64,000 nt of DNA from Marinomonas algicola (GCF_014805825.1 NZ_CP061941.1:1922001-1986000); one strand, 5' to 3'; shown: positions 1 through 7,752, counted from the first letter of the stretch. The notes: generated from the sequence alone by a model not told the origin. A program made the numbers and translations.

Positions 1-440
1 GTTTTTGGTTGGCCAATGTCCAGTAACCCCATATAAGCGGTAAAACCGGGCATTCCCATGACGCCAAGTGCAAATGATGGGTTAGTTGGGTTGTCTCCTA
101 ATGGCATGAGGTCATTTCCATCTGATAAACCGTAGGCTTGCCAACCGGTGTAAGCTAAAACCCATTGACCCTTAGAAAACTTAGGGTTATTTGACTCTAT
201 TACTTGGCACACGGTTGCTCCGACCATGACCCCATCGAGCTCTACAGGGGCGGCGTAGGATTTGGCGTCATTCATGCGGCCACGCATATAAGGGTCTAAT
301 GACAAATAGACAGTACGCAGTAATACCTCTCCAGTAGAAGGCGTTGGGATGCTTGTTTCTTCTAATCGAAAATGGTCTGCCGATGGTTTTCCAACTGGGC
401 GTGACGCTAAGACAATTCGTTTATTTAATTGATTTTGCAT
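1..440 (-). CDS. curA: NADPH-dependent curcumin reductase-like MDR oxidoreductase, C-terminus cut by window edge
   Basis: The reading frame is open from ATG at 440 down to the window edge, giving about 146 N-terminal residues. The visible protein starts MQNQLNKRIVLASRPVGKP and carries the RTVYLSLDPYMRGRM block that is characteristic of the CurA/zinc-free medium-chain dehydrogenase family, followed by GVMGMPGFTAYMGLLDIGQP, the start of the Rossmann-side catalytic region. Family members reduce enone-type double bonds with NADPH in the cytoplasm; the true substrate here is unknown. A 15-bp palindrome lies 18 bp upstream of the start codon, and a matching one precedes the upstream tetR gene, so control by that repressor and electrophile-responsive expression are inferred. 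The missing C-terminus cannot be assessed. Confidence 0.85.
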   Translation of the reverse strand, partial: MQNQLNKRIVLASRPVGKPSADHFRLEETSIPTPSTGEVLLRTVYLSLDPYMRGRMNDAKSYAAPVELDGVMVGATVCQVIESNNPKFSKGQWVLAYTGWQAYGLSDGNDLMPLGDNPTNPSFALGVMGMPGFTAYMGLLDIGQPK

Positions 441-457
441 ATGATTCCTGTTTTTAA

Positions 458-472
458 TAGACCGGTCGTCTA
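458..472. promoter_or_regulatory. Probable TetR-family operator upstream of curA
   Basis: The sequence is TAGACCGGTCGTCTA, an inverted repeat of TAGAC/GTCTA around a 5-bp centre. It is nearly identical to the site at 1178-1192 in front of the tetR gene. NemR-type TetR repressors are known to bind TAGAC...GTCTA palindromes. Binding by the adjacent regulator is inferred. Confidence 0.7.
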
Positions 473-489
473 GTGTTTTGTTTGAAAAT

Positions 490-507
490 AACCTCCCTAA
501 GGAGGTT
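490..507 (-). terminator. Hairpin between tetR and curA, probable terminator of tetR
   Basis: The arms AACCTCC (490-496) and GGAGGTT (501-507) form a perfect 7-bp stem with a 4-nt loop. It lies between the tetR stop and the curA operator. Read on the minus strand it is followed by TATTTTC, a weak U tract, so termination is plausible but not strong. Confidence 0.5.
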
Positions 508-563
508 TGCAATTTTGTTTTAATATTATGCCTAACTGCGGCGAATACTTTGAGAAATATTTT

Positions 564-1157
564 TTACTGCTTGGCGTTATTTAGCATAGATTCTGTTATG
601 GACATCGCTTGTTTTAAACTGCTGTCATCTTTACTGAGCTTGGTCATTAAGCTTGCGCCTATCCATAAGTTATACAGCAGTTTGGCCGTGTCATCGGCGT
701 TCACTTGTTGAATTGAGTTATCTGCTATGCCTTGCTTTATGCAGTCACTCAAAGCCCTTTGCACAAGCTGGGTGCCTTTAAAAAGGCTAAGGCGCATCGG
801 TTCTGAGAGGTCAGATACTTCGGCGCTTAGTTTAACCACTAAGCATTTTTGCGATGAGCAAGAATGGGACTGGGAAGTTAACCAAGATTGCCAATAGCGA
901 TGCATTTTAGTGTAAGCATTTTCTTCATTAGCATGGAAAAGCTGGTTAAGCCTTAGTTTATAATCATCAAAATAGTGCTGTATTAAGGCCTCACCGAACT
1001 GCTCTTTAGATTTAAAATAATGATAAAAAGAGCCTTTAGGGATGTCTGCGGCGTTAAGGATCTCAGACAATCCAACCGCTACAAACCCTTTAGCAGAAAT
1101 AAGCTGATAACCTGTTGCCAGAATATGTTGTTTGGTGTCTCGGGTAATTGTTTTCAT
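564..1157 (-). CDS. TetR/AcrR family transcriptional repressor (NemR/AcuR-like)
   Basis: This is a 197-residue DNA-binding repressor. The N-terminal helix-turn-helix is clear: ILATGYQLISAKGFVAVGLS, then SEILNAADIPKGSFYHYFKSKEQF, the typical TetR recognition helix block. The remainder is the ligand-binding, dimerising C-terminal domain, with Cys residues in the segment SHSCSSQKC that could react with electrophiles as in NemR (inference). The frame allows a GTG start at 1163, but ATG at 1157 is preferred; no clear Shine-Dalgarno is visible for either. A palindromic site at 1178-1192 just upstream suggests autorepression, and the same site precedes curA, so this protein probably controls both genes. 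Confidence 0.88.
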   Translation of the reverse strand: MKTITRDTKQHILATGYQLISAKGFVAVGLSEILNAADIPKGSFYHYFKSKEQFGEALIQHYFDDYKLRLNQLFHANEENAYTKMHRYWQSWLTSQSHSCSSQKCLVVKLSAEVSDLSEPMRLSLFKGTQLVQRALSDCIKQGIADNSIQQVNADDTAKLLYNLWIGASLMTKLSKDDSSLKQAMSITESMLNNAKQ

Positions 1158-1177
1158 AAGCACATAATAATAAAAAA

Positions 1178-1192
1178 TAGACCAGTCGTCTA
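1178..1192. promoter_or_regulatory. Probable TetR-family operator upstream of tetR
   Basis: TAGACCAGTCGTCTA differs from the curA-side site at one position (A for G in the centre). It lies 21 bp upstream of the tetR start codon, a position typical of autoregulatory operators. Confidence 0.7.
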
Positions 1193-1370
1193 GTTTTGTC
1201 TATATGCCGTTAAACAGTAAATCATTTAGTGGCTTTAAAAAGAGAGAGGTGCAATGCTCACTGATTGGCTTGTCTTAAATTGTCCATAACGGTCACAAAA
1301 GTGATTTAGTGTTTGTTCGTTATTTACAATGGCCTTTGCTACACTTCGAGGCCTTAAATTAGGGGTTTCT

Positions 1371-2138
1371 ATGGATAAAAAAATAATAAACGGCAAAAAA
1401 TTGTTAGTAGTAGAAGATGATATTGAGCTGGCTTCTCTGGTTCAAGAATTTCTAAGCAAAAATGGCTATCTAGTTAATGTTGTTACAAATGGTACCGAAG
1501 CACCAAGCCAAATTTTGGAGCAGCAACCTGACCTAGTTATTCTCGATGTTATGTTACCTGGTTTGTCTGGAATGGATGTCTGTCGTATGGTGAGGCCAAC
1601 TTATCAAGGTGCTATTCTGATGCTGACATCACTTGATGAAGACATTGATCAAATGCTAGGACTTGAATTGGGTGCGGACGATTATGTGATCAAACCTGTA
1701 AAACCTAGATTATTACTTTCTCGTATTAAGGCCTTATTAAGACGTTCAGACATACATAACCTTGCTTTGATCGATGTTCATAGCACGGAAATTGAAGAGT
1801 CTAATGCTCTATCATCAAAGAATCTGAGTACATTAGAGATAGATCTAAATAAAAGGCGAGTCACTATAGGCGGACAAGATGTTTACTTGACTACGGCTGA
1901 ATACGACCTTTTAAGCTTACTAGTCGCTGATGCTGGAGAGATAGTGTCTCGAGAATTTATTTTACAAAGTCTTAGAGGGTTTGAATACGATGGGCTTGAT
2001 AGGTCTATTGATCGACGTATATCTCGTCTTAGAAAAAAATTGGATGATGATCCAATCACCCCGCAAATCATTAAAACGATTCGCAGTAAGGGGTATCTAT
2101 TTTGCGCACCTGTCCAGTTAATTGCAGGGACAAAGTGA
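1371..2138 (+). CDS. OmpR-family response regulator (RstA-like)
   Basis: This 255-residue protein has an N-terminal receiver domain and a C-terminal winged-helix DNA-binding domain. Receiver hallmarks are the acidic pair in LLVVEDD, the phospho-acceptor Asp in VILDVMLPG, the Thr in LMLTSLD and the Lys in VIKPVKP. The output domain shows DRSIDRRISRLRKKLDDDP and IKTIRSKGYLF, as in OmpR/RstA proteins. The frame extends upstream to 1329, but ATG 1371 is chosen because AGGGG (1361-1365) sits just upstream and the receiver fold begins shortly after. The sensor kinase follows ten bases downstream, so the two form an operon. Targets are unknown; the outer-membrane gene at 3850 is the nearest candidate. 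Confidence 0.88.
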   Translation: MDKKIINGKKLLVVEDDIELASLVQEFLSKNGYLVNVVTNGTEAPSQILEQQPDLVILDVMLPGLSGMDVCRMVRPTYQGAILMLTSLDEDIDQMLGLELGADDYVIKPVKPRLLLSRIKALLRRSDIHNLALIDVHSTEIEESNALSSKNLSTLEIDLNKRRVTIGGQDVYLTTAEYDLLSLLVADAGEIVSREFILQSLRGFEYDGLDRSIDRRISRLRKKLDDDPITPQIIKTIRSKGYLFCAPVQLIAGTK

Positions 2139-2148
2139 GAGTCATGGC

Positions 2149-3738
2149 ATGATTAAATTGTTTATAAGAATTTGGATCCTAGTATTTTTGCCACTGTTTT
2201 ATTTGATTTATATTACCGCATACAATCCAATACACGCTGTTAACGATGCGGCTAGATTTGACCGAATCACCAAGAGCTTTAAAGGGACTTTTTTTCTTAT
2301 AGAGCAGAACTTAGAGTCAAGGCCTCAATCTGAATGGGAGTCTGACTTTCCGTTAATTGCTGAGTCATTTAGTTATGAATTAACCTTAATTACTATTGAC
2401 GATAAAATTGATTATCAAGGGGATTTAAAAAACCTTAATCAGGGCGAGTTTATTGTTTACAGCGATAATAATGGCTCCGACGCGATTATAAAGCGGGTTA
2501 TGGACAGTCCTTGGTTTGTTCATATGATGTTAGGAGAGACTGAGGAACAAAGAATGCATAACCTCAGTAAAGGCACCGTTGAGCTTCTTAAAAAAACATT
2601 ACAACGGACACCTCAATCTGAATGGCCGTCTCAACTGTCTGAGATTCAGACTGAGTTTGGGTTTGACTTAACTCTTACCGCTAAGGAAACCTTAGAAATT
2701 GATGCGGTGAAACACGTTCAACTTAATCGTTTTGGTATGACATGGTTAATAAATAGTGGAAATGAAACCGTAATTTACCAGCTAACTCCCGATGACGATA
2801 TTATACTCAAAGTGGGTCCAATTCCTGTGCCTGGAGATATTCTCTATGTTTTTATGGCTGTCATTGCCGTATTCGTGACCGTTGTGTCGCTGAGTATTTT
2901 GATATTTGTATTTCCTCTTTGGCGAGATCTCAATAAACTGTCTAAAACGGCGTCTTTATTTGGAGAAGGGTATCTTGATCAAAGAGCCAGTATTGGTCGA
3001 TTTTCCGCGATTTCTCGCCTTGCAAAATCTTTTAATTCCATGGCTGAACGTCTTGAGAAAATGGTCAAAAGTCAGAGAGAACTGACTAATGCCATCGCAC
3101 ATGATTTACGAACCCCGTTGACTCGGTTGAGTTTTGCATTTGAGATGCTTGATACGAGAGGCGCCACAAAAATGGAAAAGAAACGCTATAAAAATAGCAT
3201 CACTTCTGGGATCGAAACGCTTGATTACTTAATCAATCAGATCTTAATGCTGTCCCGTTACAGTAGAGCGACTGATATTACACATTTTTCCCATAATGTC
3301 TTTGCGCAACAAATACATTATGAATTTAACTTGTTGAAAACTGAACACCCCGAAATTGTTTTTCAATTAGAGATATCAGATGAGCTGCAAAGTAAAAGTA
3401 TTTTTATAGATAAGAGAGCGATGTTGCGTGCATTGAATAACCTAACGTCAAATGCACTTACTTTCACCAAGAGTACTATTCGTATTAGTTTTATTCAGTT
3501 TGGTAACGAATATAGGTTGTCCGTAGAGGATGATGGCGAAGGTATTAAAGAAGTTGATAGAGAAAAGGTGTTTATTCCTTTTAGACAACTTGATAATGAA
3601 CACAGAGGAGCCGCTAAAGGTCATGGTTTAGGCTTAGCAATTGTCCAGCAAATTGCAGAATGGCACTCTGGAAGAGCGTCAGTAAAAACATCCAGAGTAG
3701 GTGGAGCCTATTTTGAAATTCGCTGGCCAGTTAGATAA
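2149..3738 (+). CDS. RstB-like membrane sensor histidine kinase
   Basis: This inner-membrane sensor of 529 residues has one transmembrane helix at about residues 5-25, a periplasmic domain to about 232, a second helix at about 233-260, HAMP, HisKA and HATPase domains. Key motifs are the H-box IAHDLRTPLTRL, N-box NLTSNALTF, and ATP-binding DDGEGI and GHGLGLAI. The periplasmic part contains two related segments (about residues 46-80 and 142-176) sharing PQSEW, so the sensor looks duplicated. The frame is open from TTG 2122, inside the response regulator, but ATG 2149 gives a normal membrane N-terminus directly after the regulator's stop. Partner of the regulator at 1371. The signal sensed is unknown; RstB in enterobacteria is linked to the PhoQ/acid response. 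Confidence 0.87.
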   Translation: MIKLFIRIWILVFLPLFYLIYITAYNPIHAVNDAARFDRITKSFKGTFFLIEQNLESRPQSEWESDFPLIAESFSYELTLITIDDKIDYQGDLKNLNQGEFIVYSDNNGSDAIIKRVMDSPWFVHMMLGETEEQRMHNLSKGTVELLKKTLQRTPQSEWPSQLSEIQTEFGFDLTLTAKETLEIDAVKHVQLNRFGMTWLINSGNETVIYQLTPDDDIILKVGPIPVPGDILYVFMAVIAVFVTVVSLSILIFVFPLWRDLNKLSKTASLFGEGYLDQRASIGRFSAISRLAKSFNSMAERLEKMVKSQRELTNAIAHDLRTPLTRLSFAFEMLDTRGATKMEKKRYKNSITSGIETLDYLINQILMLSRYSRATDITHFSHNVFAQQIHYEFNLLKTEHPEIVFQLEISDELQSKSIFIDKRAMLRALNNLTSNALTFTKSTIRISFIQFGNEYRLSVEDDGEGIKEVDREKVFIPFRQLDNEHRGAAKGHGLGLAIVQQIAEWHSGRASVKTSRVGGAYFEIRWPVR

Positions 3739-3849
3739 ATGGTCACATACTGTCCAAAAAGTGCCACAGACTTTATTAGATCCACGCTTAATAATGGTTG
3801 TTGTTTAATTCATCTAAATCAACCACCTTTAATAGGTTAAGGAAAGGCT

Positions 3850-4575
3850 ATGACAGTTATCTTGCTTAAAAACCATTACTCTTCTCTAAAAATATCAATG
3901 TTATTGATTACTTCGGTACTTGTTAGTCAGCAAGTTAAAGCGGATGAAATGAATTACGCTATTGGAGGCAGCGCCGGATCCTTAGGCTTAGGACTTAGTG
4001 CTAGCAGTACGACACCATTTCACATTTTTCCGGGAGATAAAATCCAGTTGCGAGCGGTAATAAGTGGTTTTGAAGGAGATGATGAAATGGACGTCAGTAT
4101 CGCTGGTATTGATTATGAGGCGACGGATTACTCTAAGTCTTCATTGCAAGGCGGCGTAGATTGGTATCCGATACAGTCATCTGGGTGGATGAATAAGTTT
4201 TTTATTTCCGGTGGAGTCATCTATCAGAATGATCAAGCAAGCTATTCAGCAGAAAACGACAAACCTTATACAATTGGCTCTACAAATGTCGCTCCAGGAG
4301 AGGTAGACTCATTTACAGCCGACGTAGAGCGTAATGACATTACGCCTTATATTAGTCTAGGTTGGGGTAATAAAATTGACTCGACAAGCGGCTTTAGTTT
4401 TCAGACTGAAATTGGAGTCGCCCTATCTTCAAATGAGCCAGCGGTAGAGCTTCAAATAAAGGGACTCAACCATAATGTGACGGCTGCTGATCTTGAAGAA
4501 GAGAAGAAAAACATCCAAGACGATTTAGGTGGTGTGGTTGGCTTTGCCAGCGCCTCGATCACTTATCACTTTTAA
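3850..4575 (+). CDS. Putative outer-membrane beta-barrel protein
   Basis: The 241-residue protein has a signal peptide (hydrophobic stretch around residues 17-28, cleavage probably after VKA at about residue 31). The mature part alternates polar and hydrophobic residues with Gly-rich turns (AIGGSAGSLGLGLSASS), and ends in SITYHF. A C-terminal Phe after alternating hydrophobics is the BAM recognition signal of outer-membrane barrels. It resembles small 8-10-strand OmpW/YfaZ-like proteins in layout, but I do not recognise a specific family. A good ribosome site (TTAAGGAAAGG) precedes ATG 3850. It lies about 110 bp after the kinase gene and could be a target of that system. Confidence 0.6.
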   Translation: MTVILLKNHYSSLKISMLLITSVLVSQQVKADEMNYAIGGSAGSLGLGLSASSTTPFHIFPGDKIQLRAVISGFEGDDEMDVSIAGIDYEATDYSKSSLQGGVDWYPIQSSGWMNKFFISGGVIYQNDQASYSAENDKPYTIGSTNVAPGEVDSFTADVERNDITPYISLGWGNKIDSTSGFSFQTEIGVALSSNEPAVELQIKGLNHNVTAADLEEEKKNIQDDLGGVVGFASASITYHF

Positions 4576-4796
4576 CTGGGAGGCTATCTTACTCCTTAGG
4601 GAATGCTACGCGATGGTTTTTTGTGTGTAACAAAATGCGCATAATTTTCGGCCTGTATGTTTTTTGTACTGGATTGAGAGTGAATAACCGCTTAGTATGA
4701 ATCTATGGGTGCTTTCAGTCATGTCTTAGTAAGGAAGCGTTGACTGCCCATCAATAAAGTTCATAGTCATAGTGATTGAAAGCTTAGGAGATAAGG

Positions 4797-5834
4797 ATGA
4801 CCAAAAGAATTGTGATTTGCGCTGATGGTACGTGGAATAAACCAGAAGTAGATCCTGCAAAGGATTTTCCCACGAATGTGTTGAAATTTGCTCGCTCGAT
4901 ACAGCCAGTAACCGATAACGGTATTCAGCAACAAGTATTCTACGATTGGGGTGTAGGGTCTTATTACCATTCAACAGTGGGAGGGGTAGCGGGTCTTGGT
5001 GTGCATAAAAATATTATGGATGGATACCGTTATATCATTCAAAACTATTCAGAAGGTGATGAAATTTATTTATTTGGATTCAGCCGAGGCGCTTATACCG
5101 TTCGCTCTTTGTGCGGCCTAATCAATAATTGTGGACTATTAAAGCGATCGAATGCGAATAGGGTGCAAGAAGCGTTTAATTTATATAAAAAATCTGGCAA
5201 AGCAAATAAACCGGATGGTAAAAACGCCATCGATTTTCGGGTCGCCCATTCTCATGAAAGTCGAACGATACATTTTGTTGGTGTGTGGGATACGGTTGGG
5301 GCAATGGGCATACCCATGTCATTTTTGGGCTTGTTTCGAGATCAAGATGAATTTTATGATTCGAAACTAGGCCGTAATGTTAATGTTGCACGGCATGCGC
5401 TGGCGATTGATGAACTTAGATCGGATTTTGAACCAACCATCTGGGAATCTCGTCCTGGAATTGATATAAAGCAGACTTGGTTTTCTGGTGTACACTGTGA
5501 CGTAGGCGGCAGTTATAAGCCAGATGCAAACGGTTTGCAGGCATCAATTGAACCTTTGCGATGGATGGCCAAAGAGGCCTCAAGTTTTGGTTTGGTATTT
5601 GAGTCTCACTCTCTGCATGATGACGGTAATGCCAATGGCTTAGCAAAACTGAATCAATCTCGTCGGTCCTTTTACCGAGCGAGGGAAAAACACCTTCGTG
5701 AAATTCATCATGGAAAAGGAGACGTATTCATTCATAAATCGGTTAAGAATAGGTGGGACGCGGACACAAAATACAGACCTGAAAACCTCAAGAAATATGT
5801 TGAAACGTACGGATGGCCTGATCACTTTGAGTAG
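4797..5834 (+). CDS. DUF2235 alpha/beta-hydrolase (Tle1-like phospholipase domain)
   Basis: The 345-residue protein is a complete DUF2235 domain. It begins KRIVICADGTWNKP, has the serine-hydrolase elbow GFSRG (about residues 94-98) in LFGFSRGAYTVRSLCG, the acidic block GVWDTVGAMG, and the His block WFSGVHCDVGGSY, matching the Ser-Asp-His order of this family. Related domains form the catalytic part of type VI secretion phospholipase effectors (Tle1), but here there is no VgrG, PAAR, immunity or secretion gene nearby and no signal peptide, so a cytoplasmic housekeeping or metabolic hydrolase is equally possible. A strong ribosome site (AGGAGATAAGG) fixes the start. It appears monocistronic. 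Confidence 0.8.
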   Translation: MTKRIVICADGTWNKPEVDPAKDFPTNVLKFARSIQPVTDNGIQQQVFYDWGVGSYYHSTVGGVAGLGVHKNIMDGYRYIIQNYSEGDEIYLFGFSRGAYTVRSLCGLINNCGLLKRSNANRVQEAFNLYKKSGKANKPDGKNAIDFRVAHSHESRTIHFVGVWDTVGAMGIPMSFLGLFRDQDEFYDSKLGRNVNVARHALAIDELRSDFEPTIWESRPGIDIKQTWFSGVHCDVGGSYKPDANGLQASIEPLRWMAKEASSFGLVFESHSLHDDGNANGLAKLNQSRRSFYRAREKHLREIHHGKGDVFIHKSVKNRWDADTKYRPENLKKYVETYGWPDHFE

Positions 5835-5917
5835 TAAATAGCATGAACTTTCTTTTTAATTTAAATCAATCAAGGTTTTAAAGACTGGCTCCTTTTAAAC
5901 ATGGCGTTTTACTTGAT

Positions 5918-5947
5918 TATGTCGCTCACTTAATAGAGAGCGGCATA
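5918..5947. terminator. Hairpin between convergent genes
   Basis: Arms TATGTCGCTC (5918-5927) and GAGCGGCATA (5938-5947) pair over 10 bp with one G-U. It sits between the convergent DUF2235 gene and the small gene at 5960-6148. No strong U tract follows on either strand, so terminator function is only plausible. Confidence 0.35.
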
Positions 5948-5959
5948 GACAAGGTTATT

Positions 5960-6148
5960 CTATGCCCCATTTTCTTTTTTCTTAGCCTCTAATGCTAAGA
6001 TTTCTTTATAAATTTCTTCCGCCTCAAACGTAAGTTGAGCATACTTTTTTATATCGCCATTTCTTTGTGCCTGCATACCTTGCTCTAGTTTGGAGTCACG
6101 GAGTTTATTCAGTTTTTTTAGTGGATCAGACTTAAATATTGAAAACAT
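5960..6148 (-). CDS. Small conserved protein, DUF6435-like
   Basis: This 62-residue charged protein begins MFSIFKSDPLKKLNKL and contains the QGMQAQRNGDIKKYAQLT segment that I recognise from a small gammaproteobacterial family of unknown function (DUF6435). It has no signal peptide or membrane helix and is predicted helical. A purine-rich ribosome site (GAGAGAG) lies directly upstream of ATG 6148. It is monocistronic. The function is unknown. Confidence 0.75.
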   Translation of the reverse strand: MFSIFKSDPLKKLNKLRDSKLEQGMQAQRNGDIKKYAQLTFEAEEIYKEILALEAKKKENGA

Positions 6149-6461
6149 AATCTCTCTCTAAAGTAAGGAATCTAAATAAATGTATGTCAATGCTTTTGAG
6201 TTACCGCATTATTGATACTATAGAGTGGTACGACGCTAAAGAGGGGTTGGATTACTTTTTCTGATGAAATTGTCAATTTCAAAAAACGAATCGGTGTGAC
6301 TAAGGAATATATCAAGTTGAATTCATTCTGACTTGATATAGAAGACTGAATTAAAAAGGTTCTTATTCGATAAAAAGTTCAATTTAATCCAGTCAGTTGC
6401 CAACTTATTTGCTGGCTTAATGTTTAGCCGATTAAGGATGAATTCCCTTAATCGGCTTTAT
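6149..6461. other. Intergenic stretch with two hairpins, no gene seen
   Basis: I see no coding potential here. Two inverted repeats stand out: TATATCAAGT (6308-6317) with ACTTGATATA (6331-6340), a perfect 10-bp stem with a 13-nt loop, and the stronger hairpin at 6426-6457. The upstream 150 bases should contain the promoter of the minus-strand gene ending at 5960. Confidence 0.5.
6426..6457. terminator. Strong 12-bp hairpin downstream of the DUF1127 gene
   Basis: Arms AGCCGATTAAGG (6426-6437) and CCTTAATCGGCT (6446-6457) are perfectly complementary with an 8-nt loop. It lies 5 bp past the stop of the minus-strand gene at 6462. The better T-rich tail (TTATTTA) is on the plus-strand side, so direction is uncertain, but position suggests it ends the minus-strand transcript. 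Confidence 0.6.
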
Positions 6462-6674
6462 TTATCCATTACTGGGTTGCCTTTTGAGCTTAGTTTGATC
6501 GATCTCTTTGTTGGCGTGGTCTTGTTGTGAGCCTGATAATGGATGAATACGACCATTATCCTGATAAAAGCCAATGTCTTTTAACGTATGGCTATCTAGG
6601 CTTTTTAATGCTTGTTCAGCGTGCTTTTTAACGAAAAATTCTTTAATTGAGTTTAGTGCTGCAATAATGATCAT
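6462..6674 (-). CDS. Small DUF1127-like protein
   Basis: The 70-residue protein contains HAEQALKSLDSHTLKDIGFY, which matches the DUF1127 (YjiS-like) core with its conserved leucines and D-I-G. The tail is hydrophilic. Proteins of this family are small, basic and often RNA-associated or linked to phosphate and carbon turnover in alphaproteobacteria; no role is established here. A ribosome site GGAGAG lies 6 nt before ATG 6674. A short ORF with a strong ribosome site (6765-6863) and a GC hairpin lie upstream on the same strand, so the gene may have a leader. Confidence 0.68.
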   Translation of the reverse strand: MIIIAALNSIKEFFVKKHAEQALKSLDSHTLKDIGFYQDNGRIHPLSGSQQDHANKEIDQTKLKRQPSNG

Positions 6675-6735
6675 ATGATCTCTCCATATTAAATAATAAG
6701 GACGGGATCAATTTGGAAAAGGTATAAATACAGAT

Positions 6736-6753
6736 GCCGCGTCGATCCGCGGC
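6736..6753 (-). promoter_or_regulatory. GC-rich hairpin in the leader of the DUF1127 gene
   Basis: Arms GCCGCG (6736-6741) and CGCGGC (6748-6753) form a 6-bp all-GC stem with a 6-nt loop in an otherwise A+T-rich stretch. On the minus strand it lies between the 32-codon ORF and the DUF1127 start, so it could act as an attenuator or RNA-stability element (inference). Confidence 0.4.
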
Positions 6754-6764
6754 CAAGAAAAAGT

Positions 6765-6863
6765 CTAGTACGCAGACAAAGTAATCGCTTGTGTGGAACA
6801 GCGATTTACTGTGTTTTGATTAATGAAGGTAGTTGCGATTTGATTCAAATAAAGATGTTTCAT
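6765..6863 (-). CDS. Possible small protein or leader peptide, 32 residues
   Basis: ATG 6863 is preceded by GGAGGT with a 5-nt spacer, close to an ideal Shine-Dalgarno, which is the main support. The product starts MKHLYLNQIATTFINQN and ends in LSAY; it matches nothing I recognise and has no clear membrane segment. It lies about 90 bp upstream of the DUF1127 gene on the same strand with a GC hairpin between them, so it might be a leader peptide or an independent micro-protein. It is too short to judge by codon use. Confidence 0.42.
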   Translation of the reverse strand: MKHLYLNQIATTFINQNTVNRCSTQAITLSAY

Positions 6864-7133
6864 TGCTTACCTCCAAACGTACTAAAAATTAAATTATGAG
6901 AAAACGTTATAAAAATATAACGTAGGTGTATTTGGCCGTATTTTGATCACTAAGTCAATGAAATACAGAAAAAAATGAAAATAAATGTGTTTTTATTAAT
7001 GTGCTTTTAGTATTTTAGCGGGCAGTATTTATCCCCTTAATTATTTAGTGAAATTAAGGTGTCTATTCGTTGGTGGCTCTTAATAATGGTTTTTAATCCA
7101 TCTTATCAATTTGATCATGAGGAATAAGGTTGA

Positions 7134-7691
7134 ATGGCAATTAAGGCAACAGTATATAAAGCGAACCTTCAGGTCACGGATATGGATAGAAACCATTATG
7201 CAGGTTATGACCTGACGTTGGCTCTGCATCCATCGGAAACAGAGGAGCGCTTAATGGTTCGTTTGTTGGTATTTGCTTTATTGGTGGATCAAAAAGAAGG
7301 CCACGAGCAACTCGGTTTTTCGAAAGGCATCAGTACAGATGACGAGCCGGATTTATGGCAGAAGAGCTTAGCCGATGAAATTCTTTTATGGGTTGATTTG
7401 GGGCAACCGGATGAAAAGCGCTTACGCAAAGCGTGCGGTCGTGCTCATGACGTCGTGATCGTTAATTATAATGACAAAAGCGATATTTGGTGGGAACAGA
7501 ATAAAGGGAAGGTGGCGCGCTTTTCGAATCTTTCTGTTTTGCAGTTCCCAGAAAACCAGGTTGTCGCGCTGTCAAAACTAAGCCAACGTTCAATGCAATT
7601 AAACATCACCATTCAGGATGGGGAGGTATGGGTGTCTAGTGAACTAGGGGAAGCCACAATCAGGCCACATTATCGTCTGAAAACGTCGTAG
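7134..7691 (+). CDS. yaeQ: YaeQ family protein
   Basis: The 185-residue protein starts MAIKATVYKANLQVTDMDRNHY and has YDLTLALHPSETEERLMVRLLVFAL, the family signature, then DEPDLWQKSLADEILLWVDLGQPDEKRLRKA, which carries the conserved acidic and Lys residues of a PD-(D/E)XK nuclease-like fold. YaeQ was once described as an RfaH-suppressing factor and its biochemical role remains unclear. A ribosome site (GAGGAATAAGG) fixes the start. It is transcribed alone and ends at a strong convergent hairpin. Confidence 0.92.
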   Translation: MAIKATVYKANLQVTDMDRNHYAGYDLTLALHPSETEERLMVRLLVFALLVDQKEGHEQLGFSKGISTDDEPDLWQKSLADEILLWVDLGQPDEKRLRKACGRAHDVVIVNYNDKSDIWWEQNKGKVARFSNLSVLQFPENQVVALSKLSQRSMQLNITIQDGEVWVSSELGEATIRPHYRLKTS

Positions 7692-7714
7692 TTTAATTGC
7701 CGTTAAGCCTATTA

Positions 7715-7752
7715 AATAATAACGCCAGATTATCTCATTTGGCGTTATTATT
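7715..7752. terminator. Bidirectional terminator between yaeQ and the dienelactone hydrolase gene
   Basis: Arms AATAATAACGCCA (7715-7727) and TGGCGTTATTATT (7740-7752) form a perfect 13-bp stem with a 12-nt loop. T-rich flanks occur on both strands, and the flanking genes converge, so it probably serves both. Confidence 0.7.

Larger units (their letters stand above)
6675..7133. other. Intergenic stretch upstream of yaeQ and the DUF1127 gene
   Basis: It contains the small minus-strand ORF at 6765-6863, a GC-rich hairpin at 6736-6753, and about 270 bases (6864-7133) of A+T-rich sequence. That A+T-rich part should carry divergent promoters. I see no other gene. Confidence 0.5.

Noticed and set aside
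6734..6784. Plus-strand 16-codon basic frame (MPRRSAAKKK...)
   Set aside because: It lies over the GC hairpin and the end of the better-supported minus-strand small ORF, and the nearest purine-rich sequence is too far from its ATG.
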